From the NCBI GenBank assembly GCA_036924085.1, contig JAVGWX010000002.1, positions 46,990,666 to 47,054,665 of the forward strand: 64,000 nt of DNA, read 5' to 3'. Below, one piece after another: positions 12,300 to 23,735 of the stretch (position 1 is the first letter of the stretch; each line of letters begins with the position of its first letter). The notes beneath the pieces were generated by a model. That model saw only the letters and a program-made list of their open reading frames with translations. It searched no databases and was not told where the DNA came from. This stretch comes from Ariolimax columbianus. Taxonomy: Eukaryota; Mollusca; Gastropoda; Stylommatophora; Arionidae. The translations under genes were made by a program, and so were the position numbers.

Positions 12300-13440
12300 C
12301 ACAGTCAGAGCTACCACCATAATACAGTCAGAGCTACAACCATAATACAGTAAGAGCTACCACCAAGATACAGTCAGAACTACCACCATAATACAGTCAG
12401 AGCTACAACCATAATTCAGTAAGAGCTACCACCAAGACACAGTCAAAGCTACCACCATAATACAGTCAGAACTACAACCATAATGCAGTCAGAGCTACCA
12501 CCACAATACAGTCAGAGCTACAACCATAATTCAGTCAGAGCTACCACCATAATACAGTCAGAGCTACCACCATAATACAATCAGAACTAAAACCAAGATA
12601 CAGTCAGAGCTACCACTAAGATACAGTCAGAGCTACCACTAAGATACAGTCAAAGCTACAACCATAATACAGTCAGAGCTACCACCATGATACAGTCAGA
12701 GCTGCCACCAAGAAACAGTCAGAGCTGCCACCAAGATACAGCCAGAGCTACCACTACGATACAGTTAAAGCTACTGGCGTGATTCACTTAAAACTACCAG
12801 AGAGATACATTTAAAGCTTCCAGCGAGATAAATTAAAAATTACTAGAGATATACATTTAAAACTACCAGAGATATACATTTAAAACTACCAGAGATGTAT
12901 ATTTAAAACTACCAGAGATATACATTTAAAACTACCAGAGATGTATATTTAAAACTACCAGAGATATACATTTAAAACTACCAGAGATGTACGTTTAAAA
13001 CTACCAGAGATGTACATTTAAAACTACCAGCGATTAAAATGCAATGCTACAATCTATGTACATTTAAAGCTACCAGCGACATAATATGTAAAGCTACCAG
13101 CGATATAATATTTAAAGCTACTAGCGAGATAAATTTAAAGCTACCAGCGAGATAAATTTAAAGCTACCATCGATATAATATTTAAAGCTACCAGCGATAT
13201 AAATTTAAAGCTACCAGCGATATAATATTTAAAGCTACCATCGATATAATATTTAAAGCTACCAGCGATATAATATTTAAAGTTAAAACGATATATATTT
13301 AAAGCTATCAGCGAGATACATGTAAAGCTACTATCGTGATACATTTAAATCTACTAGTGATATAAAAAAATTTAAAACTTCCAGTGAAATTAATTTAATG
13401 CTACCAGCGACATACATTTAATACTTCCAAGCTACCAGGG
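12300..13440. repeat. Graded 23-24-bp minisatellite, about 48 copies
   Basis: All units keep a CTACCA core, but the flanks change along the array. From 12300 to about 12780 the unit is CAGTCAGAGCTACCACCATAATA, given here in pieces as CAGTCAGAG + CTACCA + CCATAATA. From 12780 to about 13060 it is ACATTTAAAA + CTACCA + GAGATAT. From 13060 to 13440 it is AATATTTAAAG + CTACCA + GCGATAT, often with one extra base. It therefore looks like one continuous array with local homogenisation. Confidence 0.9.
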
Positions 13441-13449
13441 AGATAAATC

Positions 13450-13690
13450 TAATATATCATTCGCGGGAGATTACCAACGTCTGTCGATCACAACAAGCCC
13501 AAGTTCGCTCCTCTTCCACTCAAACAAAGGTCAACTCCTCCTCCTCTATTCATCTCTGAGATGAGAGGATTTAAAAGAGCATCCACCCTTTACTGCTCCA
13601 TTGCACACCTCGCTGCTGTTGCTATATCGCACTGATATCGATTTGTGCGAAGCGAGATCGATGCTTTTAATTTCATGTCTGTTTCTGTTG
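13450..13690 (+). repeat. ~235-bp dispersed repeat, copy 1
   Basis: It shares with 17990-18225, in direct orientation, CATTCGCGG, CATCTCTGAGATGAGA, then CTGTTGCTATATCGC and GAGATCGATG, with gaps. It has no coding frame and ends just before the LINE target site at 13730. The family is unknown. Confidence 0.75.
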
Positions 13691-13987
13691 TTACGAGTTG
13701 GATTGACCGGGCCGAGAGATAACGATTTGGTACTACCCAAACTTCCTGGGGGAGGCACCTACCTCCTACCAGGCGCGTCAGCAGGGTTGCGGATTGCTGA
13801 AAGGCCTCCTAATTTGAAGGTTGGCTGCGAATAAATAAGCAGCCGTGGACAAAAACGGGTCGGCAGGCATGGAGGCTGTAAGGAGGCAGCCCCTCCACCA
13901 TGCAAAGACACAACAGGCTAATCACCTGTTTGTCTTAAAACAACGATTACAAGTCAAAACACAGAGAAAACCGGACTGACCTCAACG

Positions 13988-14972
13988 GTGACGAACAGGC
14001 GAGAAATAAGGACCACGATTTACGGAACATGGAATGTACGAAGTATAAACGGAAAAGAACAAGAACTAATAGAGGAGATGAAGAGAGCAAAGTTGACAGT
14101 CCTGGCACTTACAGAAACAAGGACAAAGGGACAGGGCGTTCTGGGCCATGATGGCAACATGCTATACTACAGCGGAGTTCCCATGAGTGAACGAGCCAGG
14201 GCAGGGGTTGGTTGTATAGTGAATGGTTACAGCAAAGAAAAACATTAAAGGATGGAAGTTCATTTCAGAACGACTGATGGTTCTAAGTCTACAAGATGAG
14301 GATAGCCAAATGGATATCGTCACCGTGTATGCACCAAACGAAGATGAGAGCACTGACATAAAAGATGAATTTTATGAGCTCCTTCAAAGGACCATTGACG
14401 ATTGCCATAATGAAATATTCCTCCTTGGAGACTTCAACGCACGAGTTGGAAACGACTATTCTAGATGGGATGGAGTGATCGGTAGGTATGGAGAAGATGT
14501 CTTAAATGACAATGGAAAACGACTGCTCAGATTCTGCAGAGAACAAAACCTTGTTATTACAAATACAAGGTTTCCACACAAGCGTATCCATGCCTACACA
14601 AGATGTGAGCCGGCAAGAAATGAAAGATCCATAATTGACTATGCAATAGTGAGGAAAACTGATTTCAAGTTTGTAAAGGATGCTAGAGTGTTCAGAGGAC
14701 CAGAGATAGGAAGCGACCACTACCTAGTTAAAATAAAGAGAGAAATTGAAAAACACTATTCAGCTAGGCAACACCCATCAGCAAGCATGAAACATAATAC
14801 ACGAGGAGAAAATAAAATTAAGGCTTACAAACTACGAGAACCAGATGTTAAGAGAAGATACCAAGTGCTCATAACAACAGCAATAGAAAGGATAGAGGAA
14901 TCTGGAGAAGATATGGAAATGCTTTGGGTAAAATTCAAAGACATCCTCAAAGAGGCTGCAGCAGAGGCATGA
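13988..14972 (+). pseudogene. RTE-like LINE: APE-type endonuclease region
   Basis: The first part (13988-14248) reads YGTWNVRSINGKEQEL and ALTETRTKGQG. After a frameshift near 14235, 14223-14972 continues with TVYAPNED, LGDFNARVGND and GSDHYLVKI. These are the conserved Asn, Glu, Asp-x-Asn and Ser-Asp-His motifs of apurinic endonuclease-like LINE nucleases, which nick the target DNA. All catalytic motifs are present, so only the frameshift inactivates this half. Confidence 0.88.
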
Positions 14973-14999
14973 GGTCAAACCAAAGAAGGGTGGAAGAGA

Positions 15000-16781
15000 A
15001 AAAGTACACCATGGTGGACAGAAGAAGTGAAAACATTAATACGAGAAAAGAAAAAGGCATGGAAGCAATACCTAGGGGCTATGAATACAGAAGAACAAAC
15101 AAAGAAATATAAAGAATATGTAAATTTTTAGAACAGAAGCAAAGAAGACTGTGCTCAAGGCCAAACAGAAATCCTGGGAAGAATTTGGAGAGAAACTGGA
15201 AAATAATGCTGGAGAAAACCAGAAACTGTTCTACAAGACCTTGAAGAACATGATGAAGGAAAAGGAATGCCCCCTGAAATTTGTTAAAGATAAACAAGGT
15301 GCGCCGTTGACTGCCCCAGAAGAGGTAATGAACAGATGGAAAGAATATTTCTCAGATCTCCTTGGAGTGGAGGAAAACCAAACTCTGGAAGTAACAGATA
15401 CCAAGAGACTGGGAGGTTGCAATAATAATACCAATATTTAAAAAGGGCGACAATCGACAATGTGAAAATCACAGAGGTATTTCCCTTCTCAGTGTCCCCG
15501 GGAAAGTCTACTCTAGGATTCTAGAACGGCGATTAAGAGGTCTAGCAGAGCCAAATATGGATGCACTCAATGTGGGTTTAGGGCAAACAGAAGTACTCAA
15601 GACCTTATCTTTACACTCAGACAGCTAAGTGAAAAGGCTCTTGAATATGATAAAGAGATGCATCTCTGCTTTTTGGATTTGGAGAAAGCATTTGATAAAG
15701 TTCCTTGGGACAAACTCTGGGAGTGCCTGACAAGGAAGAACATCCCAGGACCCCTGATCTCTGCCATACAGAGTTTCTATAAAACATGCAGAAATTATGT
15801 GCGGACATCAAATCAAAAGTCAGGAGAGTTCAAGACCACTAGCGGAGTAAGACAGGGGGACATTCTATCACCGTACCTTTTCATACTCCTCATGGATGAA
15901 GTCATCAAAGCCTGCAAGGAACGGACAAAAAAGTATGAAGTAGGGTACTGGAAGATGAGACCAAGTTACATATCGGAACTAGCATTTGCAGACGATGTGT
16001 CCCTGATACCAAAAACCGAAACACATCTCCAGATCAACTTGCAGGTCTGGGAAGAAGAGTTGAAGAAGAGAGGAATGCACATCAGCAACTCCAAAACAAA
16101 AACCATGGTGATCTCCAGAGAAATGAAAATAGACATCAGATAACCATGGGAACACGAGCACTAGAGCAGGTCAGCAACTTTAAATATCTAGGAGTGGTAA
16201 TAGACAGCAGGGGAGGAATCAAAGAGGAGTTAACTGCACGAAGGGCAGCAGCAGGTAGACTGTTCCATGCAATAAACAGAGGTTTCCTCAGTAGAAGAGA
16301 AATAAGCAGGAAAACAAAGATGGATGTATACTGCTCGACCTATGTGCCTGTCCTGACATATGGATGTGAGTCATGGGCAATGACTACAGCCCAAGAAAGG
16401 CAATTACAAACTTCAGAAATGAGGTACATAAGAAAGGCGGTTCAGGTGACGAAAAGGGACAAGATCCGTAACCAGACAATACGTAGCAATCTTGAAGTTC
16501 AACCCCTGCAGACATGAGTGGAGCAGTCCCAACTACAGTGGTTTGGCCATGTCTGTAGAATGGAAGAAGATCGGATACCAAAGCGGTCATGGGAGATCAA
16601 AAGTCAAGGACGCAGACCCCGAGGACGTCCCAAAGTACGTTGGGAAGACAACATACGACAGTCCCTAAGTGATAGAGGGCTGGATTGGAAAGAGGCCAGG
16701 AAAAAGACGGCGGATAGAGCAGTGTGGCGTTCTCTTTGGCAAACCTCTACACCTCACGGTAGAAGAGGAGCGACTAAGTAA
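15000..16781 (+). pseudogene. RTE-like LINE: reverse transcriptase and carboxy-terminal tail
   Basis: The visible order is LCFLDLEKAFDKVPWDKL (RT block with first Asp), GVRQGDILSPYLF, then LAFADDVSLI with the intact FADD catalytic pair, and FKYLGVVIDSRGG. The tail is WFGHVCRMEEDRIPKRSW, then RPRGRPKVRWEDNIRQSL. Part of the early RT around 15440-15640 is frameshifted. Stops at 15442, 16141 and 16515 break the frame. Confidence 0.88.
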
Positions 16782-16800
16782 GTAAGTACTACCCAAACTT

Positions 16801-17485
16801 GACTTCAGATGTTCCTTCCTTGTTCACTCTCGTATATAATGTTGGTGGTGGGTGTCAAAGTTAGTAGCCTGTCAGTCTACCCCTCGACAAGTTCAAACCG
16901 CGTGCCTGGAAATGGAATGTATTACAGCAGCCTCGTCAACGAGGTAGGGGTAAAAATTCGCATGTAACGGTTGTTGTTGGTAATGTCACTTGCACTTTAG
17001 TTAGGTGTTCTTGGTGACTTTCTTTGGTAGCAGGTTACAATGGCTCTCCTCACATCCCAAGGTGTACTTGAGAAGGTGGACCCGGGTCCCCCAGACTGTA
17101 GTGCAATGCAAGGTTCCTAAGCTCACCAATGTGGGATTCATGTTCTGATTCCAAGCTCGCTTGCCAGACTGCCATTCAGCTGTTTCCAGTGAAAACTGTT
17201 TGGAAGTAAGGTAGGGTCTTGTCCAGTATGTTTCACCTGGCCCTGACTAACATTGTCTGGTTAGTATGTTTCGCCTGACTAACATTGTCTGATTAGTATG
17301 TTTCGCCTGACCCTGACTAACAGTCTGATCAGTATGTTTTGCCTGACCTAACGTTAGTCTCCACTCCCCTGCGCAATGATTAATTAGTCTACTGTAAAAC
17401 TGTGCATTGCCTACATGAAAGAGGCCTCGGGTTAACCTTCAGCAGAATACCTAGAAATGCATGCGCAGCCACTACAGACCCCCTA
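16801..17485. repeat. Unassigned dispersed repeat region (family D) with short tandem copies
   Basis: At 17035-17220 (GAAGGTGGACCCGGGTCC, TTGCCAGACTGCCAT) the sequence resembles 29265-29450 in the same orientation. Weaker relatives lie at 53060-53250, and in inverse orientation at 19120-19210 and 51110-51260. At 17225-17350, three to four imperfect copies of a ~45-bp unit contain TAGTATGTTTCGCCTGAC. No coding capacity was seen. Confidence 0.55.
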
Positions 17486-17489
17486 AGTA

Positions 17490-17615
17490 AGTAGCATGTC
17501 CTTTGCAGGACGTCGCTTCTTACAACCGCCAACCTATTTGGCTGTTATGTTTCTTGGCAGGTGTGCAGTAAGGTAGGCTGTCATTACTTTCCGTACGTGG
17601 CGGAGCGGGGGAAAA
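17490..17615 (+). repeat. Dispersed repeat family E, copy 1
   Basis: It contains GCATGTCCTTTGCAGGACGT, CGCTTCTTACAACCGCCAA and TTACTTTCCGTACGTGGCGG. The same order appears inverted at 59545-59670. The last block alone recurs at 42190-42215. It may be part of a larger element. Confidence 0.65.
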
Positions 17616-17989
17616 AAACCATGTCTGTCAAACTGGACACAGTGAATAAAATCAGCAATAGTACGAGTGGCGTTCATGACAACATCAGCAGCTCAGTAAT
17701 TAGATAACTTGTCTTCCACGGCAAAGGTGAAGAGTTCAGTCTCGACATGTTGAGTCTACCCAGCTGTAAACGGCGACCTAATTTACAGATACTGGAGAAA
17801 AGAAAGCGACGCAGGGAACTGGAGACCCCAGCTAGAACAGAAGCTGAGAACTAGTACAGTGAAGTCACTAATACTTCATCCCCGACGACAGTGTCTGCTA
17901 TGGGACCACCTTTAAATAATAACACATTCAGACGTTACATGTTTGTAAATCAAAGAATGTATTCAAAGATAACGGCGAAGTTAATGTAA

Positions 17990-18225
17990 TATCTAAATAT
18001 ATTCATTCGCGGAAGATAACCAGAGTCTGTCCATCAAAGCAAGCTTAAATGCACTCCCCTTCCATTCCAACTCCACCCACTCTACTCATCTCTGAGATGA
18101 GACAGAATTTCATAAAGCCCCCCTTCACTACTCCATCATATACCTCGCCTGCTGTTGCTATATCGCTTATATCGATCTGCGAGAAGCAGGATCGATGATT
18201 ATAATGTAACGTGTGTTTCTGTTTT
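17990..18225 (+). repeat. ~235-bp dispersed repeat, copy 2
   Basis: Direct-orientation partner of 13450-13690. The shared blocks include CTACTCATCTCTGAGATGAG and GCTGTTGCTATATCGC. Apart from the LINE inserted between the copies, the spacing suggests an old duplication or two insertions of one element. Confidence 0.75.
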
Positions 18226-18464
18226 TACATTTAGGCTGAACGTGCTGACAAATAATTATATAACACAAGTTAAAAGTGGTACCCGGATTGAAATGAATAT
18301 TGTCACTGTCCCCTTTCTAACATATTATAAGGCGTCTAAAGATGGTTGTGCTTGGCTCGCCGTGTATTAAATATTGTCATTATAATCGCTGCAAAAACTC
18401 GATACGAGATTCCGGTAAAAGGTCCAGCTGCAGATTAAAGATAGGCTTCACATCGGAGCGAAAA

Positions 18465-18763
18465 AGTGAATATTTCTTCTTCGGCGTTCCTTCTGAAAAA
18501 ATACGTTTTGTCTCAGTTTTACAGCGAAACTGCGATATCTGCGTCTTTCGGTTTCAGCTGACGTTTTTGGGTACCTGGTTTGCCTTCCCGCTGTGATCTA
18601 TACTCTTTTTAGCCACACTACACTAGTGCATTCTATCTTCAGAGGAGGTCACTTGGAGGCTGAATATGTACGGTCTTGCTCAGATCTTGTTCGCTGACCC
18701 TGACGTAAGCAGCCAGCTATTGAGTCGTTGAACTGCTGTCAGTTCATTCCCTTTGCTGCATTC
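18465..18763 (-). mobile_element. SINE-A, diverged copy
   Basis: The plus strand shows TTCTTCTTCGGCGTTCC (3' tail), GTTTTACAGCGAAACTGCG, ATATCTGCGTCTTTCGGTTT, GGGTACCTGGTTTGCC and, at the head, AAGCAGCCAGCTATTGAGTC. The order equals that of the complete copies on the minus strand. A plus-strand 84-codon frame here is not a gene. Confidence 0.75.
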
Positions 18764-18930
18764 ATTAAAATAATTAATTGGATTAAATGAATTAAATGAA
18801 TGAATTAAATATATTAAATGAATTAAATGTATTTAGTAAATTAAATGAATTGATTGAAGTTAATTAAATGAATTGATTGCAGTTAATTAAATTAATTGAT
18901 TGAAGTTAATTCAATGAATTGAATTAATGA
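18764..18930. repeat. AT-rich simple repeat
   Basis: Tandem variants of AATTAAATGAATTGATTGAA, immediately at the head side of the SINE. Confidence 0.8.
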
Positions 18931-19504
18931 AATAAATAACTGTTACATCTGTCTTCCTATTTCATGCATATAGTAAATGTTGGATGCCAAGGTTAGGGTC
19001 AGATGCAACATACTGACAAAGATCCCAGCACACTCCCACGTCATGCAACTGGAAATAGGCTTCGATGCAGCAGCCTAATCATCTAGGTGGAAGACCGAAA
19101 CTTGATTTCCGTAGCTGTAAGTCTACTTAGAAGCATTGCGTTGGACTACAGCGAGGAGGGCTGAGGTCCACCTTATTCAATGCCCCTCAAAATGTAAGAA
19201 GAGCCGCTGCAAACCAACTATCAGATAAAAATCGCCAAGCGCGCGCACAGCACGAGTAGCGTAGAGCAACAGCAAAGTGGGCTCTATATAACAGGTGCCG
19301 CCGTCGGGGATGAAGTGTTGAACTGATTGTTTGTTATAGATGTCACCAGTTCTGGTTTATCTCTAACTTGCCATCCCAATAATGTATACTAGCTAGCCAA
19401 ATCCTTTAACTCGTCTGCTCTCTTCAGCTAGGCGCTCTCGTCCCGTAGAAGGCTAACGCTCAACCCTGGATGCCATATACTTTTAAATGTATTCGTTTTA
19501 ATAT
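18931..19504. other. Unassigned intron sequence
   Basis: A weak inverted relative of repeat family D lies near 19120-19210 (GAGGTCCACCTTATTC). Otherwise I see no gene or clear element. Confidence 0.4.
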
Positions 19505-20520
19505 ACCTACTATAGCGATCACGTGGATTCACACCAAGACACACACATACATAGAGAGGCAGACAGTCACGTAGAGACAGAGAGAGAGAAAGTCAGAAGC
19601 AGGGAGAGAGAAGAGAGAAACAGACAAACAGATAAAGAGAGTATGTGTGGGGAAAAAGAGAAAACGAATGAGATACACAAACACAGAGAGAGAGACACAC
19701 ACAGACAAGACACATATAGAGAGGGAGACAGTTACGGACAGAGAGATAGAGATACAGAAAGCATGTGTGAGAGAGGGAGAGCGAATGATGAGAAACACAC
19801 CCAGACAGACATACACATAGAGAGACAGACACGGATACACAAAGATATAGAGATATAGAGAAAGAGAGAGAGATAGAGAGAGAGAGAGCGCGCGTAAGAG
19901 ACAGACACATACAGACAGACACACACAGACACAGATATACAGTCACGGACACAGAGAGACGCTATGGGAGAGAGAGAGAGAGAGAGTGCCAGCGAAGGAG
20001 ACAGACACACACGGACACAGAGAGGGAGTCACGGACAGAGAGATAGACGGAGAGAAAGACAGATAAACAGGCAGACAGACACACACACACACGCACATAC
20101 ACACACAGACACATACAGTGACAGTCACACACAGAGAAATAGACACGCACAGAAAAACATATAGAGAGAAACACAGACTGTGTGACAGGCGCACACACAG
20201 AGACAGACACGGAGTGTGCATGTGTGATTGACAGAGAAAGAGTGAGAGATACAAAGGGAGTACGTGTGTGTGACAGACACATAAAGGGGACAGGCATATA
20301 TATAGCAGAGACATACACCCAGAGATACAGGTACAGAGAGCCAGAGTCACAGTTACAGAGATATACACACACACACATACCAACAGACACCGACATACAT
20401 ACACATAGATAAAGACACAAAAACAGATACACCAAGAGACGCCCAAAAAAACCACCCAAAACACAGAACAACAAAAAAACACACATGCACGCACACACAT
20501 ATATATATTTACAGACACGA
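19505..20520. repeat. ~1 kb AC/AG-rich simple sequence
   Basis: An irregular mixture of ACAC, AGAC and AGAG motifs lacks T on the plus strand over long stretches. Long frames on both strands (Cys/Leu/Ser-rich on minus, Arg/Glu/His/Thr-rich on plus) follow from the base composition and are not genes. Confidence 0.92.
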
Positions 20521-20732
20521 CCGAGCCTGCACGGGCAAGAAACCAAATAACTCAACATGCTGTTGTTTTTAACATCGCCGTCTACGTTGGGTCCAGACCC
20601 TCAGCATGTTCTAACATCCCACATGCAAGAAAACACATTTAAGTCTGACATGATGCGATCAGGAACTTGCTGAGAATAGTGTGTAGACAGCTACATGTAT
20701 GTTCCTTTCATTGATTTTTAAATACTGTTTGT

Positions 20733-20972
20733 GGGACGGCGTGGGCTAGTGGTTAAGTGGCACGGCTCACAACCTTAAGGTGCTGGGTTCGATCCCCATC
20801 ACAGCACCGGCCGTTACCCCGGGGAAGCAAACCCTTAGAAAATGCAGGAGAAAGCAGACCCTTACATAAAATGCATGCAAGTCGGATGCACTGGGCCGAC
20901 AGGCGCAAAATAAAAACCACAGTGCAACGCACACCGCCTTGGGGATTAGAGAAATAAGGCGAACGAATAAAC
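20733..20972 (+). mobile_element. tRNA-derived SINE (SINE-B) with 13-bp target-site duplication
   Basis: The 240-bp element starts GGGACGGCGTGGGCTAGTGG, then TTAAG (A box), followed by GGGTTCGATCCCC (B box) about 38 bp later. It has a tRNA-unrelated body, including CACTGGGCCGACAGGCGCAA, and an A-rich end. The 13-bp sequence AAATACTGTTTGT flanks it perfectly at 20720-20732 and 20973-20985. Relatives lie at 45978-46120 and 57754-58035. The B box has a standard TTCGA core, so this is a tRNA-related pol III promoter rather than a functional tRNA gene. Confidence 0.92.
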
Positions 20973-20985
20973 AAATACTGTTTGT

Positions 20986-22349
20986 TCCTCAAAAAGGGCC
21001 ACAAATTCCTTCATTGTTTATTCTTGGAAAAGGGGAGATCATTAACATCACTAGTGAAGTGAGATTCTCTCCCACCCCCCAGCCTCCGCGTTAAAAAAAA
21101 ATACGCAATTCGATTAAAGAGTATTCATTTTTACGACTACTGGATAATAAACAAAATAACAAATAATAATGACGACAACACGTCACTGTAGCCATTTCTC
21201 TGAAGTTAAACTTGCCGTGATACCTCCTGATTGAGTCTCACCTCTTCTACCATGTAGAGGTCTTCTTTCTATTTTCTTGTGGCGTATGGTTTCTACAAGA
21301 TCGGGTAGCCGGCCCCTTGTCTAAACCCCATTTGTCCGTCTTAACTTCTTTTCTGCTATTGGAAAGTAGAGGTCTACTTGTCCTTATTATGTGGCTTATA
21401 GTTTCTACAGGATGGCGCAGCACATCCATTGCCCAGCCTATTTGTTTGATCACTAATCAGACGCTTCATCATCCCTAGTAGTTTTCCTCAACGATTACAT
21501 TTGTTGCATGCTACATCATTTATAGTGAAGAGTGTGAGTATAGAATGTACATTGTTAGAAATGTGTGTCTATTTTTTTTAAAAATACTGACATACAGCTT
21601 TCAGAAAGATATATCAGTAGCTTACACAACGCTACCTAAGCTGTTTACTAGTATACCGTACCAATTGCTTAAGTATATATGAGCTTTTCTGTTTCATTTA
21701 GCTGGCGCTGTTCAGGAAGTTGCATCGATAAAATTATGTGACTACTTTGGAATTGTTTGTTAGTGTTTTTACCTTCGTTTAACGAAAGTACACTTCGTTC
21801 AATGAAATAGTCTTTTGGGTTACATAAGACCACGTGAGCCATCAACAAATATTCGGTTTCCGAACATAAACGCTTGTGCCACGGCAGAAAGCTCTTGGCC
21901 ATGATAACAACTGAGTCAGACTGGTAAACCTCCAGTAGCGACAAACCCTAAATGACGAGCACAACCGCACTGGCAGAAAGCCACTTGGAGAAACTGCATG
22001 TCAGCAAAATGTATTGATTTGTATCCCCCCTGGTTACTGCTTAGGTGAACCGGCATGCCTCACATAGGCGTTTAGTCATGTTCTCTATGTTCTGTATATT
22101 AAGAAAAGCGTGTACGCTGATAGTTTTCTTAGTCTAATGATACTACACACTCCAGTCTGAACAGCCCAATACAGGGGTGCGCCCCTTTGGGGTCACGATG
22201 GATTATTAAGGGACGAATAACATTTTACTTTGACAATGTCCATTAGGTGTTCTAAACTATTTCAGTGGATGCATTGCCATGCACACTGTTTAAGCATGGC
22301 TGCTCTAATGTACCATTTGCAAATCTTTCTTGAGCTGACAGCTTGCATC
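20986..22349. other. Unassigned intron sequence
   Basis: Around 21240-21440 two segments share TCTTTCTATTTTCTTGTGGC and CTTGTCCTTATTATGTGGC contexts, a likely old duplication of ~110 bp. No coding or RNA gene was recognised. Confidence 0.4.
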
Positions 22350-23556
22350 AGGGTCTGTGACTAATAATAATAGCTGTCCATCGTTGTCGATGAGGACCGC
22401 TTGTCACAGATTTCCCTGTTGGGTGTGGGTGCGCATGTGGCTGAACAGGCCAATGCGAGCACGAAAACATCTGCTACATATCGGGCACACGAGGTTTGTA
22501 GAAGGGGATGGTGTTCCCGCTGCTCGGGATTTCCGCGTCTCGCGTCTGCTCTGGGCTTTCACAACACGGTCGTCTTCACCGGCAGCTACACCCGATTTGA
22601 CTGCGCTTCTCCAGTCAGATCTGTTTTGCGCAAGACATTCCCAGGTGTCGATGTCTATCTGGCAACTTTTTAGTTAGTCCTTCAGACCGTCTTTAAAACG
22701 TTTCTTTGGGCGCCCTCTCTCGCGCCATCCCTCTCTCAGCTCGCCGTAGAGAAGCTTCTTTGGGAGCCGCTCGTCTGACATACGGACGAGGTGTCCGGCC
22801 CATCCTAGTCGTGCTTTTTCTAGCAGTGCATGGATGCTGGGCATGTTAGCCCTCGAGAGAACCTCGATGTCAGTGACACGATCTTGCCATCTGATGTGGA
22901 ATATTCGCCTCAGGCAACCTGTGTGGAAGTGGTCCTCCTTGCATGTCCAGAATATACAGTCCAGCTTTCGCAAGCGTATAGTAGGGTTGGAATGATGGTT
23001 GCACGGTAGACTTTGAGTTTGGTCTTGACGCTGATGCCACGACGTGCCTAGACCATCGAGCGCATTCTACAAAAGGATGTGCTGGCCTTTGCTATTCTGC
23101 TTGCCACCTCATCGTCTAGGCTGACAGATCTCGACAGCGTGCTGCCCAGATATGTGAATTTGTCTACGGCATTCAACGTCTGCCCGCTGACTGTAGTCTC
23201 TGGTTTTGTGTACGGCATGTCTGGTGCTGGTTGGTACATGACCTCTGTTTTTTTGGCATGTATGGTCAGGCCAAAATTGTTGCATGCGGCAGAGAACTGG
23301 TCCATTCCAACCTGCATGTTCAGTTTTGAGTTGCTCATTAGAGCGCAGTCGTCAGCAAATACAAGTTCCCTGATTATGTCGCCAGCCACTTTGGTTTTGG
23401 CCTTCATTCTTCTGGAATTGAGTAATTTGCCATCTGTGCGGTACTTTATGGATATTCCAAGCTCCAATGATCTGAAGGAGTCTGTCATCGTGGCCGCGAA
23501 CATCATGCTGTGACTAATGATTGACCAATGCCCTATTGCCCCTTCAAGTAGCAACC
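22350..23556 (-). mobile_element. RTE/CR1-like LINE, 3' half with carboxy-terminal C2H2 zinc finger
   Basis: On the minus strand, 23048-23554 reads ELVFADDCALMSN (intact RT catalytic pair), QPAPDMPYTKPET and DKFTYLGSTLSR. After an in-frame TAG and a frameshift it continues TKLKVYRATIIPTLLYACE, RIFHIRWQDRVTDIEV and GWAGHLVRMSDERLPKKLLY. The frame ends with VCPICSRCFRARIGLFSHMR and then TH, a C-x2-C-x12-H-x3-H zinc finger at about 22410-22500. The 3' end carries a short TTATTATTA-like tail near 22365. The upstream RT and endonuclease are missing, and a SINE-A abuts the break at about 23557. Confidence 0.88.
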
Positions 23557-23735
23557 CTGAAAACAGCCTGCGTGCAGCCTGGCTGAGAGAATATGGATAG
23601 AAGAGGGAAGGCAGACCGGGTCACAAAAATTATGCTGAAGCAGGATGTGTATGCCGAGAGACACTGATATTGCAACCTAGCTGTAAACTACAAAATAAGA
23701 AAACGTTCTTTTATAGAACGAGAGGAGGAGGAGGA
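23557..23735 (+). mobile_element. SINE-A, 3' half, leading into the GAA tract
   Basis: It shows GTGCAGCCTGGCTGAGAGAA, GCAGGATGTGTATGCCGAGA, CACTGATATTGCAACCTAGC and TGTAAACTACAAAATAAGAA. These blocks keep the order of the full-length copies. The 3' end runs directly into the GGA/GAA tract at 23722. Confidence 0.75.

Larger units (their letters stand above)
13745..16785 (+). mobile_element. RTE-like LINE, apparently full length, with 15-bp target-site duplication
   Basis: The perfect 15-bp sequence GTACTACCCAAACTT lies at 13730-13744 and 16786-16800 and brackets a 3041-bp insertion. Its length, the single EN-RT order and the very short 3' end with a small tandem tail (TAAGTAAGTAAG) are typical of the RTE clade. 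About 240 bp of 5' leader precede the endonuclease. The coding region is broken by several frameshifts and stops (frames change near 14235, 14950, 15130, 15450 and 16145, with a TGA at 16515). The copy is therefore dead, although catalytic residues are mostly intact. A related 3' fragment lies at 24905-25205. Confidence 0.92.

Noticed and set aside
19523..20558. Long frames on both strands in AC/AG-rich DNA
   Set aside because: Low-complexity sequence with overlapping frames on both strands; no domain.
20733..20830. Functional tRNA gene
   Set aside because: The A and B boxes are tRNA-like, but the sequence does not close into a cloverleaf with an acceptor stem, and the unit is repeated with SINE body and target duplications.
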